Positions 7,976 through 17,667 are shown, numbered from the stretch's first letter. The stretch: 64,000 bases of DNA from Amycolatopsis acididurans (GCF_012328925.1 NZ_JAAXLS010000011.1:119180-183179), one strand, 5' to 3'. Numbers and translations are program-made. Notes: a model not told the origin generated them from the sequence alone.

Positions 7976-8695
7976 CTAGCCGCTCACCCCGCTCTGGGAG
8001 TACTTCTCGGCGAGGCGCTGCCGCTTCGACGGTGGTCGCCGCCCGAGCCGCCGCGCGCCGACCCGTTCCAGGAACCGCATGATGATGGTGATCACGATCG
8101 CGATGACCAGGTAGCACACGAGTTCGACGCCATAGATGAACACCAGGTTGGTGCCGAACACGGGCCGGAGCAGCTCGCCCTTCTCGGTGATCTCCCCGGC
8201 CGAGATGAAGAACAGCAGCGCCGTGCTCTTCATCAGCTGGATGAAGAGATTGTTGAACGGCGGGAGCATCTCCACCACGGCCTGCGGCAGGATCACCCGG
8301 AACATCCGTTGCGCGGGCGAGAACGACAGTGCGGTGGCGCCCTCCCGCTGCGCGCGCGGCACCGACTGCACAGCACCCCGCACGATCTCCGCACCGTAGG
8401 CCCCGTGGTTGAGGCCCAGCACGAGAATACCGGCGAACAGCGGAATCAGCTTGAATCCGACGAGCGCGGGCAACACGAAGTACAGCCAGAACAGCTGCAC
8501 GACTTCCGACGTCCCGCGGAAGCCCTCGACGTACACGCGACTGATGAAGCGGATCGTGCGCGACGGCGACAACATCGCGAGACCCGCGACGAAGGACAGC
8601 ACGATGGTGATGGCGATCCCGCCGACCGTCGCGTAGATCGTCGCACTCAGTCCACTGAGGATTGATGACAGTATTGTGGAATGTGCCTCGGACAC
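7976..8695 (-). CDS. ehuC: ABC transporter permease (EhuC-like)
   Basis: A 239-residue HisQ/HisM-type permease. Membrane segments begin at TIYATVGGIAITIVLSFVAG, and the coupling loop has REGATALSFSPAQRMF with VILPQAVVEMLPPFNN. Paired with EhuD it forms the transmembrane pore. The stop is immediately followed by the EhuD start, so the two are translated together. The basic, charged C-terminus (RRLGRRPPSKRQRLAEK) is unusually long for the family but shows no known domain. Confidence 0.8.
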   Translation of the reverse strand: MSEAHSTILSSILSGLSATIYATVGGIAITIVLSFVAGLAMLSPSRTIRFISRVYVEGFRGTSEVVQLFWLYFVLPALVGFKLIPLFAGILVLGLNHGAYGAEIVRGAVQSVPRAQREGATALSFSPAQRMFRVILPQAVVEMLPPFNNLFIQLMKSTALLFFISAGEITEKGELLRPVFGTNLVFIYGVELVCYLVIAIVITIIMRFLERVGARRLGRRPPSKRQRLAEKYSQSGVSG

Positions 8696-8710
8696 AATGG
8701 TTCGCCTCGA

Positions 8711-9610
8711 TCAGGCGGCACACAACTTGGCGGTCGTGAGGTCCGGCGCGGGCAGGTTGTTCGCCGCGAATCCGAACGGCGTCACGATCTGCAGCCATTG
8801 CCCGCTGCCGTGCAATGTCTGCAGCTGCTGGTTGAACGCGTCACGCAAGGATCCGTCGCTCTGCCGGAACACGAACCCACCGGCGGAGACCACAGGCTGA
8901 CCGTTCTGCGTCGGGGTGAAGCCCGCAGTGACCTCCACGCCCGCACCCGGGTTCTGCTTGACCAGCCACTTCAGCGAGATGTCGGTCAGTGCCGCGGCGT
9001 ACACGCGGCCCGACGTGACGGCACGCAGCATGTTGTCCTGCGTGTCCAGCGTCTGGATCTGGCTGTCGGATACCCCGGCACCCGTCGCATAGCCCTTCTC
9101 GACCGCCCCCGACAGCACCGCGAGCGGCACCTTCTTCGAAGCGACATCGGCCAGCGTGTTCACGCCCTGCGGATTTCCTTTAGGTACCAACAAGGCCGTA
9201 AGGGCCGAATAGTCCGGATTGGAGAACGACGCGGCCTTGCAGCGCGTCGGCGTGATGTTCATACCGGCCGCGACGACGTCGAACTGCTTGGCGTTCAAGG
9301 CCGGGATGAGCTGGTCGAAGGGCACGACACTGGCCTGAACGGTGTCGATGCCCAGCCCCTTGAACACGGCTCGCGCGACCTCTGGCGCCTCACCGGTGGT
9401 GTTACCGGAGGAGTCGGCGAACCCGTAGGGCGCCTCGTTGGCGATACCGATCTTGATCGTCTTGGCATTCTTGGCGGCCGTGAGCGTGTCCTGACCGCCA
9501 CCGCCTGTGCTCTGGCAGGCGGCGAGCACCGCCGGCCCTCCGATCACAGCAGCCCCGAGGACCGCTGAGCGCCTGAAGAAATCCCGTCGCGTCCAATCAC
9601 CCTGCGCCAT
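8711..9610 (-). CDS. ehuB: Extracellular solute-binding lipoprotein (EhuB-like)
   Basis: A family-3 solute-binding protein of 299 residues. The N-terminus has a twin-arginine motif (TRRDFFRRS) followed by a hydrophobic stretch and the lipobox VLAAC, so it is probably exported by Tat and lipid-anchored. The mature part begins after a glycine-rich linker and contains IKIGIANEAPYGF and a typical VVAAGMNITPTRC segment. The ATG at 9610 was chosen because it is preceded by AAAGGGG and places the twin arginines near the N-terminus. It heads the ehuBCDA-like operon. Ectoine/hydroxyectoine is the likely ligand from gene order; polar amino acids are possible. Confidence 0.8.
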   Translation of the reverse strand: MAQGDWTRRDFFRRSAVLGAAVIGGPAVLAACQSTGGGGQDTLTAAKNAKTIKIGIANEAPYGFADSSGNTTGEAPEVARAVFKGLGIDTVQASVVPFDQLIPALNAKQFDVVAAGMNITPTRCKAASFSNPDYSALTALLVPKGNPQGVNTLADVASKKVPLAVLSGAVEKGYATGAGVSDSQIQTLDTQDNMLRAVTSGRVYAAALTDISLKWLVKQNPGAGVEVTAGFTPTQNGQPVVSAGGFVFRQSDGSLRDAFNQQLQTLHGSGQWLQIVTPFGFAANNLPAPDLTTAKLCAA

Positions 9611-9688
9611 CGCAGCACCCCTTTGTCGCTTCGGCTGGTTTACCGAACGTAGGCGCCCCACCCTTTCGGGTCAAAAGATGACCACACA

Positions 9689-9707
9689 ATAGCGGTATTC
9701 CCGTTAT
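9689..9707. promoter_or_regulatory. Inverted repeat upstream of ehuB, candidate operator
   Basis: ATAGCGG (9689-9695) and CCGTTAT (9701-9707) form an imperfect inverted repeat (6 of 7 pairs) with a 5-base centre. It lies 79 bp upstream of the ehuB start, between ehuB and the end of meaA. It could bind a local regulator; no regulator gene is adjacent. Confidence 0.35.
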
Positions 9708-9763
9708 CAACCCGAGATCAACGCTCGGTATCGGTAGGTCGTACGGTGCGTGACAGCCGACGC

Positions 9764-11785
9764 TCAGTCCTGCGACAACCCGTTTTTCTCGCGAACCAGA
9801 TCCACGATGCCGTCCATGATCTCGGTCAGCTCGTAATCCTTCGGGGTGAACACGCGGGCGATCCCGCGGTCGGCGAGCAGCTTGGCGTCGTCGGCGGGGA
9901 TGATGCCGCCGACGATCACCGGAATGTCACCGGCACCGGCGGCACGCAGGCCGTCGACCACCTCGGGCACGACCTCCAGATGCGAACCGGACAGCACCGA
10001 GAGCCCGACCACGTGCACGCCCTCCTGGACGGCGGCCGCGACGATCTGCTCCGGGGTGAGCCGGATGCCCTGGTAGATCACCTCGAACCCGACGTCACGC
10101 GCGCGCACGGCGACCTGCTCCGCGCCGTTGGAATGCCCGTCGAGCCCGGGCTTGCCGACGAGAATCCGCAGCCGCTCGCCCAGCTCCTCGCTCGTCTTCC
10201 GCACGCGCGCTCGCACCCGCGACAGCTCCTGCGCGTCACCCGACATGGAGGCGGCCGAAACCCCGGTGGGCGCCCGGTACTCACCGAACACCTCGCGCAG
10301 CGCGGCGGACCACTCCCCGGTCGTGACACCGGCGCGAGCACACTGAAGCGTTGCCTCGAACAGGTTTTCCGACGTGCCGGCGACTTCGCGCAGCTTCATG
10401 AGAGCGCTGTCCACCGCCGCGCCGTCCCGCTGTTCGCGCCACTTCTCCAGCGCCGCGATGGCCTGTTTCTCGACGGCGGAGTCGACCGTTTCGACGGCCT
10501 TGGCGCCCTCGGCCTGCAGCGGGCTCGGTTCGGTGGTGTCGAACTTGTTGACACCGACGATGATCCGCTCACCGGACTCCACCCCGCGCCGGTACTCGGC
10601 GAGCGAGGAAACCAGCTGGGACTTCATGTAACCGCTTTCCACCGCGGCCACCGCGTCACCGAGTTCGGCGATCCGGTCGATCTCCTCCTTCGCCCCGGAC
10701 GCGATCTCCTCCACTTTGGACTCGACCACGTGCGAACCGGCGAAAATGTCCTCGTACTCCAGCAAATCCGTCTCGAACGCGAGCACCTGCTGCATGCGCA
10801 GCGCCCACTGCTGGTCCCACGGACGCGGCAGCCCGAGCGCCTCGTTCCACGCGGGCAGCTGGATCGCGCGGGCGCGCGCGTCACGCGAGAGCGACACCGC
10901 GAGCATCTCCAGCACGATGCGTTGCACGTTGTTCTCCGGCTGCGCCTCGGTCAGCCCGAGCGAGTTGACCTGCACGCCGTAGCGCAGGCGGCGGGCCTTG
11001 GGATCGGTGACGCCGTAGCGGTCGCGGGTGATCTCGTCCCACAGCCGCGTGAACGCGCGCATCTTGCACATCTCTTCGACGAAGCGCACGCCGGCGTTGA
11101 CGAAGAACGAGATGCGGCCGACGACCTTGCCCATGTCGGCCTCGTCGATCTGACCCGAATCGCGGATCGCGTCGAGCACCGCGATCGCGGTGGACAGCGC
11201 GTAGGCGACCTCCTGCGTCGGCGTCGCGCCCGCCTCCTGCAGGTGGTAGCTGCAGATGTTGATCGGGTTCCACTTCGGCACGTGGTGCACCGTCCACGCG
11301 ATCACGTCGGTGATCAGCCGGAGGCTCGGCGCGGGCGGGAAGATGTAGGTGCCGCGGGAGAGGTACTCCTTGATGATGTCGTTCTGCGTGGTGCCGGTGA
11401 GCTTCGCGAGCACCTCGTCCACGTCGCGACCCTGTTCACGGGCCTGCTCCTCGGCGACGGTGACGTATAGCGCGAGCAGCCACATCGCCGGGGCGTTGAT
11501 CGTCATCGACGTGTTCGCCTCGGCCAGCGGGATGCCGTCGAAGAGCCTGCGCATGTCGCCGATGTGCGCGATCGGCACGCCTACCTTGCCGACCTCGCCC
11601 TTGGCCAGCGGATGGTCGGCGTCGTAGCCGGTCTGCGTGGGCAGGTCGAACGCGACGGACAGGCCGGTCTGCCCCTTGGCCAGGTTGCGGCGGTACAGCT
11701 CGTTGGACGCCGCGGCCGACGAGTGGCCCGCATAGGTCCGCATGACCCAGGGCCGGTCTCGCTCACGATCCGTGGGGTAGGGCAC
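9764..11785 (-). CDS. meaA: Cobalamin-dependent acyl-CoA mutase MeaA (ethylmalonyl-CoA mutase type)
   Basis: A single-chain mutase of 673 residues. The N-terminal substrate barrel has [20 protein letters not shown] and [15 protein letters not shown]. The C-terminal B12 domain has the histidine motif [13 protein letters not shown], then GLSVLSGSH and VIVGGIIP. The sequence agrees closely with ethylmalonyl-CoA mutase of the ethylmalonyl-CoA pathway, called MeaA in Streptomyces, rather than two-subunit methylmalonyl-CoA mutase. It converts (2R)-ethylmalonyl-CoA to methylsuccinyl-CoA. The GTG at 11785 was chosen because a GGAGGTG lies 4 bases upstream; further in-frame starts exist at 11827 and 11845. 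Crotonyl-CoA carboxylase/reductase is not in the window. Confidence 0.85.
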   Translation of the reverse strand: MPYPTDRERDRPWVMRTYAGHSSAAASNELYRRNLAKGQTGLSVAFDLPTQTGYDADHPLAKGEVGKVGVPIAHIGDMRRLFDGIPLAEANTSMTINAPAMWLLALYVTVAEEQAREQGRDVDEVLAKLTGTTQNDIIKEYLSRGTYIFPPAPSLRLITDVIAWTVHHVPKWNPINICSYHLQEAGATPTQEVAYALSTAIAVLDAIRDSGQIDEADMGKVVGRISFFVNAGVRFVEEMCKMRAFTRLWDEITRDRYGVTDPKARRLRYGVQVNSLGLTEAQPENNVQRIVLEMLAVSLSRDARARAIQLPAWNEALGLPRPWDQQWALRMQQVLAFETDLLEYEDIFAGSHVVESKVEEIASGAKEEIDRIAELGDAVAAVESGYMKSQLVSSLAEYRRGVESGERIIVGVNKFDTTEPSPLQAEGAKAVETVDSAVEKQAIAALEKWREQRDGAAVDSALMKLREVAGTSENLFEATLQCARAGVTTGEWSAALREVFGEYRAPTGVSAASMSGDAQELSRVRARVRKTSEELGERLRILVGKPGLDGHSNGAEQVAVRARDVGFEVIYQGIRLTPEQIVAAAVQEGVHVVGLSVLSGSHLEVVPEVVDGLRAAGAGDIPVIVGGIIPADDAKLLADRGIARVFTPKDYELTEIMDGIVDLVREKNGLSQD

Positions 11786-11874
11786 GGTGCACCTCCAGCG
11801 ACGTCCGGGTCCGTCGATTCTACTCATCGGTAACTTGTCCCGCACGCGGCGAGTTGTAGCTAGTGTGGCTTGTT

Positions 11875-12498
11875 GTGACCTGGAATTCTTATGGCACTTA
11901 CCTCATTTTCGTGATCCTGGTGGTGCTGGCGCCCGGTCCGGACACGCTCGTCACGCTGAAAAACGCCCTCTCGGGTGGTACCCGGGGCGGGCTGCTCTCC
12001 ACCTGGGGCATCCTGATCGGCAATCTGCTGCAGGGCACCGCCGTCGGGCTGGGCCTCGGGGCGCTCATCGTCCGGTCGCAGCCGCTGTTCCTGGCCGTGC
12101 GCTGGGCCGGCGTGGTGTACCTGTGTTACCTGGGCTTCCAGGCGCTGCGCGGGGCGTGGCGGGGCGACTACCGCAAGCTCGACGAGTTCGGCGCGCGGTC
12201 GACGAGCTTCCGGCGCTGGCGCGAGGGGTTCCTGTCCAACGTCACGAACCCGAAGGTGCTCGCGCTGTACCTGTCGGTGCTCCCCCAGTTCCTCGACCCC
12301 GGCAAGACCAGCGCCTGGGACGCGCTGGTGCTGGCCTACACGGTCGCGATCCTGGGCGCGGTGTGGCTGCTGGTGCTGGTGATGCTGGTGCACCGGGTCC
12401 GGGCCTGGCTGCAGCGCCGCCGGGTGCGGCGCTCGCTGGACGCCGTCACGGGCACGGCCCTGGTCGGCTTCGGCGTCGCGCTCGCGCTGGAGGGCTGA
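11875..12498 (+). CDS. LysE/RhtB-family amino acid exporter
   Basis: A membrane protein of about 207 residues with six predicted hydrophobic helices. The family signature PGPD lies near residue 20, followed by a G-rich second helix (GGLLSTWGILIGNLLQG), and SNVTNPKVLALYLSVLPQF supplies the conserved NPK motif. Such proteins export amino acids or related metabolites. The start is uncertain: GTG at 11875 keeps PGPD at the usual distance, while GTG at 11863 adds four residues. No clear Shine-Dalgarno is present, so a leaderless transcript is possible. It is divergent from meaA. Confidence 0.85.
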   Translation: MTWNSYGTYLIFVILVVLAPGPDTLVTLKNALSGGTRGGLLSTWGILIGNLLQGTAVGLGLGALIVRSQPLFLAVRWAGVVYLCYLGFQALRGAWRGDYRKLDEFGARSTSFRRWREGFLSNVTNPKVLALYLSVLPQFLDPGKTSAWDALVLAYTVAILGAVWLLVLVMLVHRVRAWLQRRRVRRSLDAVTGTALVGFGVALALEG

Positions 12499-12833
12499 TC
12501 AGAGCAGGCCGGCCAGGTCGAGCCGGAGTGCGACCGGCGTCGGCACGGTCATCTTGCCCTTGTGCGCCTCCAGCAGGACGTAGCCTCCGCCCTCCCGGTC
12601 GAGGCGGTAGCGGAACAACGCCAGGTCCGCGGGCTCGTCGGTGAGGTTCTCGACTCGCCAGAAATGCTCGATTCCGGCACGCGCGTACTCGGCGGGCTTG
12701 TCGACCTGGTCGGTCGTGACAGATCCGGGCGAGGTGACCTCGACGAGCAGGACACAGCGTTCCAAAGTGCGTCGTAGTCGGTGACGGTCAATCCATCGGC
12801 GGGCATGTCCACCCGGTTCGGCGGTGCGGTCAT
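12499..12833 (-). pseudogene. Decayed Uma2-family (DUF820) endonuclease gene
   Basis: Two pieces of a Uma2-type protein lie in different frames. The N-terminal piece starts at ATG 12833 and reads MTAPPNRVDMPADGLTVTDY followed by DAL. After about 12762 the homology continues in another frame with LLVEVTSPGSVTTD, KPAEYARAGIEHFWRVE and LFRYRLDREGG, ending in a proper C-terminus at 12499. The middle of the family, including the RYELIDG region and most of the PD-(D/E)XK core (roughly 70-80 codons), is missing at the join. This is an internal deletion with a frameshift, so no functional protein is expected. Confidence 0.7.
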
Positions 12834-12911
12834 CGGCCACCCAACCCGTGAGCTCGTCGTCGCGAGCATACCTTCGCAACAGCCGCCACCAAGGCTGTCG
12901 CGCGGACGCGA

Positions 12912-14198
12912 TCAGGCGCGCTCGGGATTCCCCGTGACGCGGTCGATCCGGGCGCCCAGCCGGTTCAGGTTCTCCACGAAGTGCGGGTAACCACGGTCGA
13001 TGTGGAAGACGTCCCAGATCTCGGTGATCCCGTCCGCGCACAGGCCGGCCAGCACCAGGCCAGCGCCCGCGCGGATGTCCGACGCCCAGACCGGGGCGCT
13101 CGACAGCCGCTCCACACCCCGCACCACCGCGTGGTGCCCGTCCGTCCGCGCGTCCGCGCCGAGCCGCACCATCTCCTCGATGAACCGGAACCGCGCCTCG
13201 TACACGTTCTCGGTGATCATCGACGTGCCCTCCGACACCGTCGACAACGCGACCGCGAACGGCTGCAGGTCCGTCGCGAAACCCGGGTAGGGCAGGGTGA
13301 CGAAGTCCACCGCCTTCGGCCGGTCCGCCTGCACGATCCGGAAACCCTGCCCGTCGAAGGGCGTCACCTCGGCACCGGCCAGCCGCAGCTTCTCCAGCAC
13401 CAGGTCCAGGTGATGCGGATTCACGCCGTTCACCGTCAGATCGCCGCGCGTCATGGCCGCCGCGAACGCCCAGGTGGCGCCCACGATCCGGTCGCCGATC
13501 ACCCGGTGTTCGGTCGGGCGCAAGGAATCCACGCCGTGCACGGTCAGCGTCGACGTGCCCGCACCCTCGATTTTCGCGCCCATCTCGGTGAGCATCGTGC
13601 AGATGTCGGCGATCTCCGGCTCGCGCGCGGCGTTGTCGATCACCGTGGTGCCCTCGGCGAGCACCGCGGCCATCAGGATGTTCTCCGTCGCGCCGACGCT
13701 CGGGAAGTCCAGCCAGATCTGCGCACCCCGCAGCTCGCCGGCCTTCGCGACGACGCATCCGTGCTCGATCGTGCTCGTCGCACCGAGTGCGCGCAGCCCG
13801 GTCTGGTGCATGTCCAGCGGCCGCGAACCGATCGCGTCGCCGCCGGGCAGCGCCACGACCGCCCGCTTCAGCCTGCCGACCAGTGGCCCCAGCACGCAGA
13901 CCGACGCGCGCAGCTTGCCCATCGCGGGCGAGTCGGCGCGGTGCGACAGCTCCGAGGGCGTCGTGATCCGTGCCGTGTCGCCGTCGAGTTCGACCTCACA
14001 GCCGACACTGCGCAGCACGTCCGCCATCAGCGGAACGTCCAGGATCTGCGGGCAGTTGGTGATGGTCGTCGTGCCCTCGGCGAGCAGCGCAGCGGCCATC
14101 AGCTTGAGGACGCTGTTCTTGGCTCCCACCACATCGACCTCGCCCACCAACCGGGCGCCGCCGTGCACATCGAAGTGCTCGCTCATGGCCGTCATCAT
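12912..14198 (-). CDS. murA: UDP-N-acetylglucosamine 1-carboxyvinyltransferase MurA
   Basis: An enolpyruvyl transferase of 428 residues that starts peptidoglycan precursor synthesis from UDP-GlcNAc and PEP. Typical segments are [20 protein letters not shown] near the N-terminus, [13 protein letters not shown] and a C-terminal [13 protein letters not shown]. The position of the usual active-site Cys (LPGGCxIG) is Asp here, in [11 protein letters not shown], as in mycobacteria; this variant makes the enzyme insensitive to fosfomycin. Three nearby ATGs (14198, 14195, 14186) are possible starts; the first has GGAG 12 bases upstream. It is divergent from the M16 peptidase gene. Confidence 0.95.
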   Translation of the reverse strand: MMTAMSEHFDVHGGARLVGEVDVVGAKNSVLKLMAAALLAEGTTTITNCPQILDVPLMADVLRSVGCEVELDGDTARITTPSELSHRADSPAMGKLRASVCVLGPLVGRLKRAVVALPGGDAIGSRPLDMHQTGLRALGATSTIEHGCVVAKAGELRGAQIWLDFPSVGATENILMAAVLAEGTTVIDNAAREPEIADICTMLTEMGAKIEGAGTSTLTVHGVDSLRPTEHRVIGDRIVGATWAFAAAMTRGDLTVNGVNPHHLDLVLEKLRLAGAEVTPFDGQGFRIVQADRPKAVDFVTLPYPGFATDLQPFAVALSTVSEGTSMITENVYEARFRFIEEMVRLGADARTDGHHAVVRGVERLSSAPVWASDIRAGAGLVLAGLCADGITEIWDVFHIDRGYPHFVENLNRLGARIDRVTGNPERA

Positions 14199-14317
14199 GC
14201 CTGCCGGTGTCTCCACCCAATCGGTGGGGCACTCATTAACGGACCGCGACGCTTCTAACTCGAAAGTGTGAAACACTACGCGCCTCCGAGACGATAATTA
14301 GCCCTGCTGGGGGACCT

Positions 14318-15814
14318 TTGAGCGAAATTGTCGCGCCGCCGCCGGTGCATCGCGGGGAAATCGACGGCGTGCCGGTGTTCTGGAACGAACAACCCGGGCG
14401 GGTGAGCGCGAGTCTCATCTTCGGCGTCGGTGTCGCGCACGAGACGTTCCTGGGGAGCGGCATCACACATCTCGTGGAACACCTGGCGATGCGGCCGCTG
14501 CGCACCGGGCGGTACGACAACAACGCGACGACCGAAATGCTGCACACGAGTTTCGACGTGACGAGCGGCCCGGAAACCGTTGTCGACCATCTCAGGCGTA
14601 TTTGTGAATCACTGTCCGAACTGGACACCGGTCCACTGGAAGTCGAACGCGCCGTGCTGCAGGCGGAGGAACGCGTCAGCGACGGACCCGGTGTCACAGC
14701 GTGGCTTCCGCCGTCGATCTGGTTCGGCAACCAGGCGTACGGCCTCGCGGGAAACGTGCAGATCGCCACAGTGCGCGCGACGGCAGGCGAGGTGCGCGCG
14801 TGGGCGGCACGCTGGTTCCACCGCGGCAACGCGGCACTCGTGCTGTCCGCTCCCCCGCCGCCGAACCTGCGGCTACCGCTGCCGGACGGGCCGCGGCAGG
14901 CGCCGCCCGTGCTCAAGCCGTTCGACCTCGCCACGCCGGCGAGCACCGCGATTCCCAACGGCGTCGTGGCCTGCGCGCTGGTCGGCTGGACGCCCGCGAT
15001 GGCCTGCGCCGCCGGGATTCTCACGATGCGGCTCACCGACCGGCTGCGGCACTCCGAAGGCCTCGTCTACGACGTCGCCTTCGACCACCAGCCCATCGGC
15101 GCACATCGCGCGTTGCTCGGCTTCGGCGCCGACGTGGGAGACAAACACACACGCCGCGTGCTCGACGCGATCGGCGACGAGATCGACAGCCTCGGTGCCA
15201 ACGGACCCAAACCCGAGGAGATCGCCGCGGACCGGGCCGCGCTCGTCGAGGACATCGGGGAGCCGGCGTTCGCGACCTATCGCGCCTTCGACGCCGCGAT
15301 GGCCGAACTGACCGGCTGGCCGTCCGCCGTCGCACACCAGGACGCCGTGCTCGCGGGCATCGCCGTGGAGGACGTGGCGGCCGCGGCACGCGAACTCGCG
15401 GCGAACCTCGTGCTCGCGGCACCACCGCGGCACGTGCCCGCCGATCTGCCCGAGCTGCCGGGCAGCCCGCTGGCGCCGGTGGCCGGCCGCGAGCTGAAGC
15501 GTGTGCTCGTCGGATGCACGGCCCCGCGCGGCTACCGCCTCGTCGCGGGAGACGACGGGCTGAGCGCGTTCTACGGCCCCAGCCAGGTGCCCGTCGCCGT
15601 CGTCCGCTTCGACGACCTCGCGGGCGTGGCCGTGGAGAACACCGACGGCCGGCGGCCGATCCTGCACCTGTCCGGCCTGCACGGCGGGATGATCACGGTG
15701 CGCCCGGGCGACTGGCGCGGCGGCCGGGCGCTCGTCGACGAGCTGCTGCGGCGGGTCGGCCCGGAGATGTGTTTCGAAGCGCCGGAAAGCATGAGACTGT
15801 TCGAACAATCGTAG
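14318..15814 (+). CDS. M16-family (insulinase-like) zinc peptidase
   Basis: A 498-residue protein with the inverted zinc motif HxxEH, seen as HLVEHLAM near residues 48-55, and a downstream glutamate in AEERVSD that could complete the site. The rest resembles the two-domain M16 half, with LxxRLRHSEGLVYDV typical of the second domain. Start is TTG at 14318 behind a GGGGGA element. It is divergent from murA and 9 bp ahead of the cobalamin adenosyltransferase gene, probably in the same transcript. The physiological substrate is unknown; the C-terminal 110 residues show no clear domain. Confidence 0.7.
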   Translation: MSEIVAPPPVHRGEIDGVPVFWNEQPGRVSASLIFGVGVAHETFLGSGITHLVEHLAMRPLRTGRYDNNATTEMLHTSFDVTSGPETVVDHLRRICESLSELDTGPLEVERAVLQAEERVSDGPGVTAWLPPSIWFGNQAYGLAGNVQIATVRATAGEVRAWAARWFHRGNAALVLSAPPPPNLRLPLPDGPRQAPPVLKPFDLATPASTAIPNGVVACALVGWTPAMACAAGILTMRLTDRLRHSEGLVYDVAFDHQPIGAHRALLGFGADVGDKHTRRVLDAIGDEIDSLGANGPKPEEIAADRAALVEDIGEPAFATYRAFDAAMAELTGWPSAVAHQDAVLAGIAVEDVAAAARELAANLVLAAPPRHVPADLPELPGSPLAPVAGRELKRVLVGCTAPRGYRLVAGDDGLSAFYGPSQVPVAVVRFDDLAGVAVENTDGRRPILHLSGLHGGMITVRPGDWRGGRALVDELLRRVGPEMCFEAPESMRLFEQS

Positions 15815-15823
15815 GATCGGGCC

Positions 15824-16396
15824 ATGTCGGTAAGGATCAATCGCGTCTACACCAAGGTCGGCGACTCCGGGACCACCGCGCTCGGCGACGGGTCGCGGGT
15901 GCCCAAGACCGATCCGCGGCTGGCGGCCTACGCCGACGTCGACGAGACCAACTCGGTCATCGGCATCGCGCTGGCCGTCGGTGGCCTGAGCGAGGAGATC
16001 GCGACCGTCCTGCGGCGCGTCCAGAACGACCTGTTCGACGTGGGCGCGGATCTGTGCGCCCCGGTCGTGCCCGATCCGCCGTATCCGCCGCTACGGATCA
16101 CCGAGGACTACGTGTCGCGGCTGGAGGGCTGGTGCGACCAGTTCAACGAGCGGCTGCCGAAGCTGACCTCGTTCATCCTGCCCGGCGGCACCCCCGGCGC
16201 CGCCTTCCTGCACCAGGCGCGCACGGTGGCGCGGCGGGCGGAACGCGCCGGCTGGGCGCTCGTGGAGGCCGATGCGGACCGCACGAACGCGCTCGCCGTG
16301 AAGTACCTGAACCGGCTCTCGGACCTGCTGTTCATCCTCGCCCGGCTGGCCAACCCCGACGGCGACATCCTGTGGAAGCCCGGCGGGCAGGACTAG
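15824..16396 (+). CDS. Cob(I)yrinic acid a,c-diamide adenosyltransferase, PduO type
   Basis: A 190-residue PduO-type ATP:corrinoid adenosyltransferase. It has the N-terminal TKxGDxGTTxLGDG motif (residues 10-22), a DETNSVIG helix near 40-47, FILPGG near 116 and RRAERAGWALVE plus the C-terminal KYLNRLSDLLFILAR helix. It forms adenosylcobalamin, the cofactor needed by MeaA encoded at 9764. Next to murA and DUF2550 it occupies the same position as the mycobacterial homologue. The 3' end overlaps the convergent small membrane protein gene by 4 bp. Confidence 0.92.
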   Translation: MSVRINRVYTKVGDSGTTALGDGSRVPKTDPRLAAYADVDETNSVIGIALAVGGLSEEIATVLRRVQNDLFDVGADLCAPVVPDPPYPPLRITEDYVSRLEGWCDQFNERLPKLTSFILPGGTPGAAFLHQARTVARRAERAGWALVEADADRTNALAVKYLNRLSDLLFILARLANPDGDILWKPGGQD

Positions 16397-16677
16397 CGGT
16401 CGCCGCCGTACATCAGGACCGACTTCCACAGCTGGGGCGAGACCTCCTCGCCCCTGCTCGCCGCCCGCGTGAGGCCGTAGGCCATGCAGACGCCCAGCAA
16501 GGCCAGCGCCGCCGCGTACGCGATGACGCCCACTCCGAGTACCCAGAGGACGGCGTCCACCGGTCCCACGACGGCCAGCGCGACCGCCGCGGCGAGTGCG
16601 ACGACGATGAACAGTGCCGAACCGGCTTGGTCCAGCCGGAGCACCACACGGAGAAAAAGCTTGTGTTGTCTGGTCAT
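16393..16677 (-). CDS. Small membrane protein, unknown function
   Basis: A 94-residue protein with two clear hydrophobic helices: ALFIVVALAAAVALAVVG (about 21-38) and a longer AVLWVLGVGVIAYAAALALLGV stretch (about 42-63), with polar ends. I recognise no family. The start codon is ATG at 16677. It lies between the convergent adenosyltransferase gene and the DUF2550 gene, 60 bp after the latter and in the same direction, so cotranscription with it is plausible. Confidence 0.6.
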   Translation of the reverse strand: MTRQHKLFLRVVLRLDQAGSALFIVVALAAAVALAVVGPVDAVLWVLGVGVIAYAAALALLGVCMAYGLTRAASRGEEVSPQLWKSVLMYGGDR

Positions 16678-16737
16678 GACCAGAACGCTAATGACGGTTT
16701 CCCCGCCACGCGATTACCTCGCGGGTAATGGTCACGC

Positions 16738-17172
16738 TCAACTGGCGCGGCGCAGGCCGCGACCGGGTGGGGCGGATTCGAGCCAGGAGAGAAATCCCGT
16801 CAACGCGCCAGGGCCCATCGCGATCTCGATCGGCGCCCCACCGTCGGACACACAGCGCAGCACAGACGCGTCGGCGGGTACCGCATAGGCTTCGGTACCC
16901 GCCGGGTCACGACGATCCGCGATCTCCAAGGCTTCCCGCTCGAACACGCGATCCGGACCGGTCCTCAGGCTCCACACCCGGTACCAAGCGAACACCTCGC
17001 CCTCGTACCGGCCGATCCCCAGATGCCACCCCGCACGGGCGTTGTCGGGATTCCAGCGAAGCGCGACGCTCACGCCGCCGGCACGCCGCATGCGCGCCCA
17101 CCTGAGCACATACCAGATCGCCAGCACCGCCAGTACGAGCAGAAGAGCCAAAACAACCACGGCTATCTCCAC
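16738..17172 (-). CDS. DUF2550 membrane-anchored protein
   Basis: A 144-residue protein with one N-terminal membrane helix (VEIAVVVLALLLVLAVLAIW) followed by a basic stretch and a soluble domain containing GWHLGIGRYEG and WYRVWSL. This is the actinobacterial DUF2550 family, found next to atpC in many genomes. GTG at 17172 has AGGAGA upstream. It follows atpC in the same direction after a 126-bp gap. Function is unknown; conserved linkage suggests a link to membrane energetics or the cell envelope. Confidence 0.85.
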   Translation of the reverse strand: MEIAVVVLALLLVLAVLAIWYVLRWARMRRAGGVSVALRWNPDNARAGWHLGIGRYEGEVFAWYRVWSLRTGPDRVFEREALEIADRRDPAGTEAYAVPADASVLRCVSDGGAPIEIAMGPGALTGFLSWLESAPPGRGLRRAS

Positions 17173-17194
17173 GGCTGTCTCCTGCTCGCCATCG

Positions 17195-17245
17195 CTACCT
17201 GAGCGGGTTGCCGGACGCGGCAAGTCGTACTGAACTCCAAGCCAC
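17195..17245 (-). CDS. Possible 16-residue leader peptide before DUF2550
   Basis: A very strong AAGGAGG lies 5 bases before a GTG at 17245, opening a 16-codon frame (VAWSSVRLAASGNPLR) that stops at 17195, 22 bp before the DUF2550 start. It may be a regulatory leader or a chance ORF. The strong ribosome-binding site is the only evidence. Confidence 0.25.
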   Translation of the reverse strand: MAWSSVRLAASGNPLR

Positions 17246-17298
17246 GTCGGCCTCCTTCGCGAACGGCGGGTCGTACCTCAGCTTAGGTTACGTGGCCC

Positions 17299-17667
17299 TC
17301 AGGCCTCGTGACCGGCCGCCCGCAGCCGCGCACGGCCGCGCAGGCGGGTCTCCTCGTCGTCGGATTGGGCATCGACCCGCGCCTGATCGACGTCGATCTC
17401 GTGGCGCAGCTCGGCCGATTCCGCGAGGATGCTGACGCCATCCTCGGTGACGGAGATGAAGCCACCGTCGACGGCGGCGAAGACCTCGTCTCCACCGACC
17501 GAGTCGATGCGCACCATCTCGCCCTGCGTCAGCTCGGCCAGCAGTGGCACGTGATGCGGCAGCACACCGATCTCACCCACGGTGGTACGAGCGAACACGA
17601 AGGTGGCCTGGCCCGACCACACCTCACGCTCGACCGCCACCAGGCGGACGGACATCTCAGCAGCCAC
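17299..17667 (-). CDS. atpC: ATP synthase epsilon subunit
   Basis: A 122-residue F1 epsilon subunit. The N-terminal beta-sandwich has [31 protein letters not shown] and [18 protein letters not shown]. The C-terminal helical part is short (the [19 protein letters not shown] region), as in other actinobacteria, so inhibition by a long C-terminal hairpin is unlikely. It couples the central stalk to the c-ring. It is last in the atp operon, separated from atpD by a strong stem-loop (17703-17737) that probably lowers its expression relative to atpD. Confidence 0.95.
   Translation of the reverse strand: MAAEMSVRLVAVEREVWSGQATFVFARTTVGEIGVLPHHVPLLAELTQGEMVRIDSVGGDEVFAAVDGGFISVTEDGVSILAESAELRHEIDVDQARVDAQSDDEETRLRGRARLRAAGHEA

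Noticed and set aside
9764..11785. Methylmalonyl-CoA mutase large subunit
   Set aside because: The single chain of about 670 residues and the N-terminal sequence fit the MeaA/ethylmalonyl-CoA mutase group better, and no small subunit or MeaB gene is adjacent.
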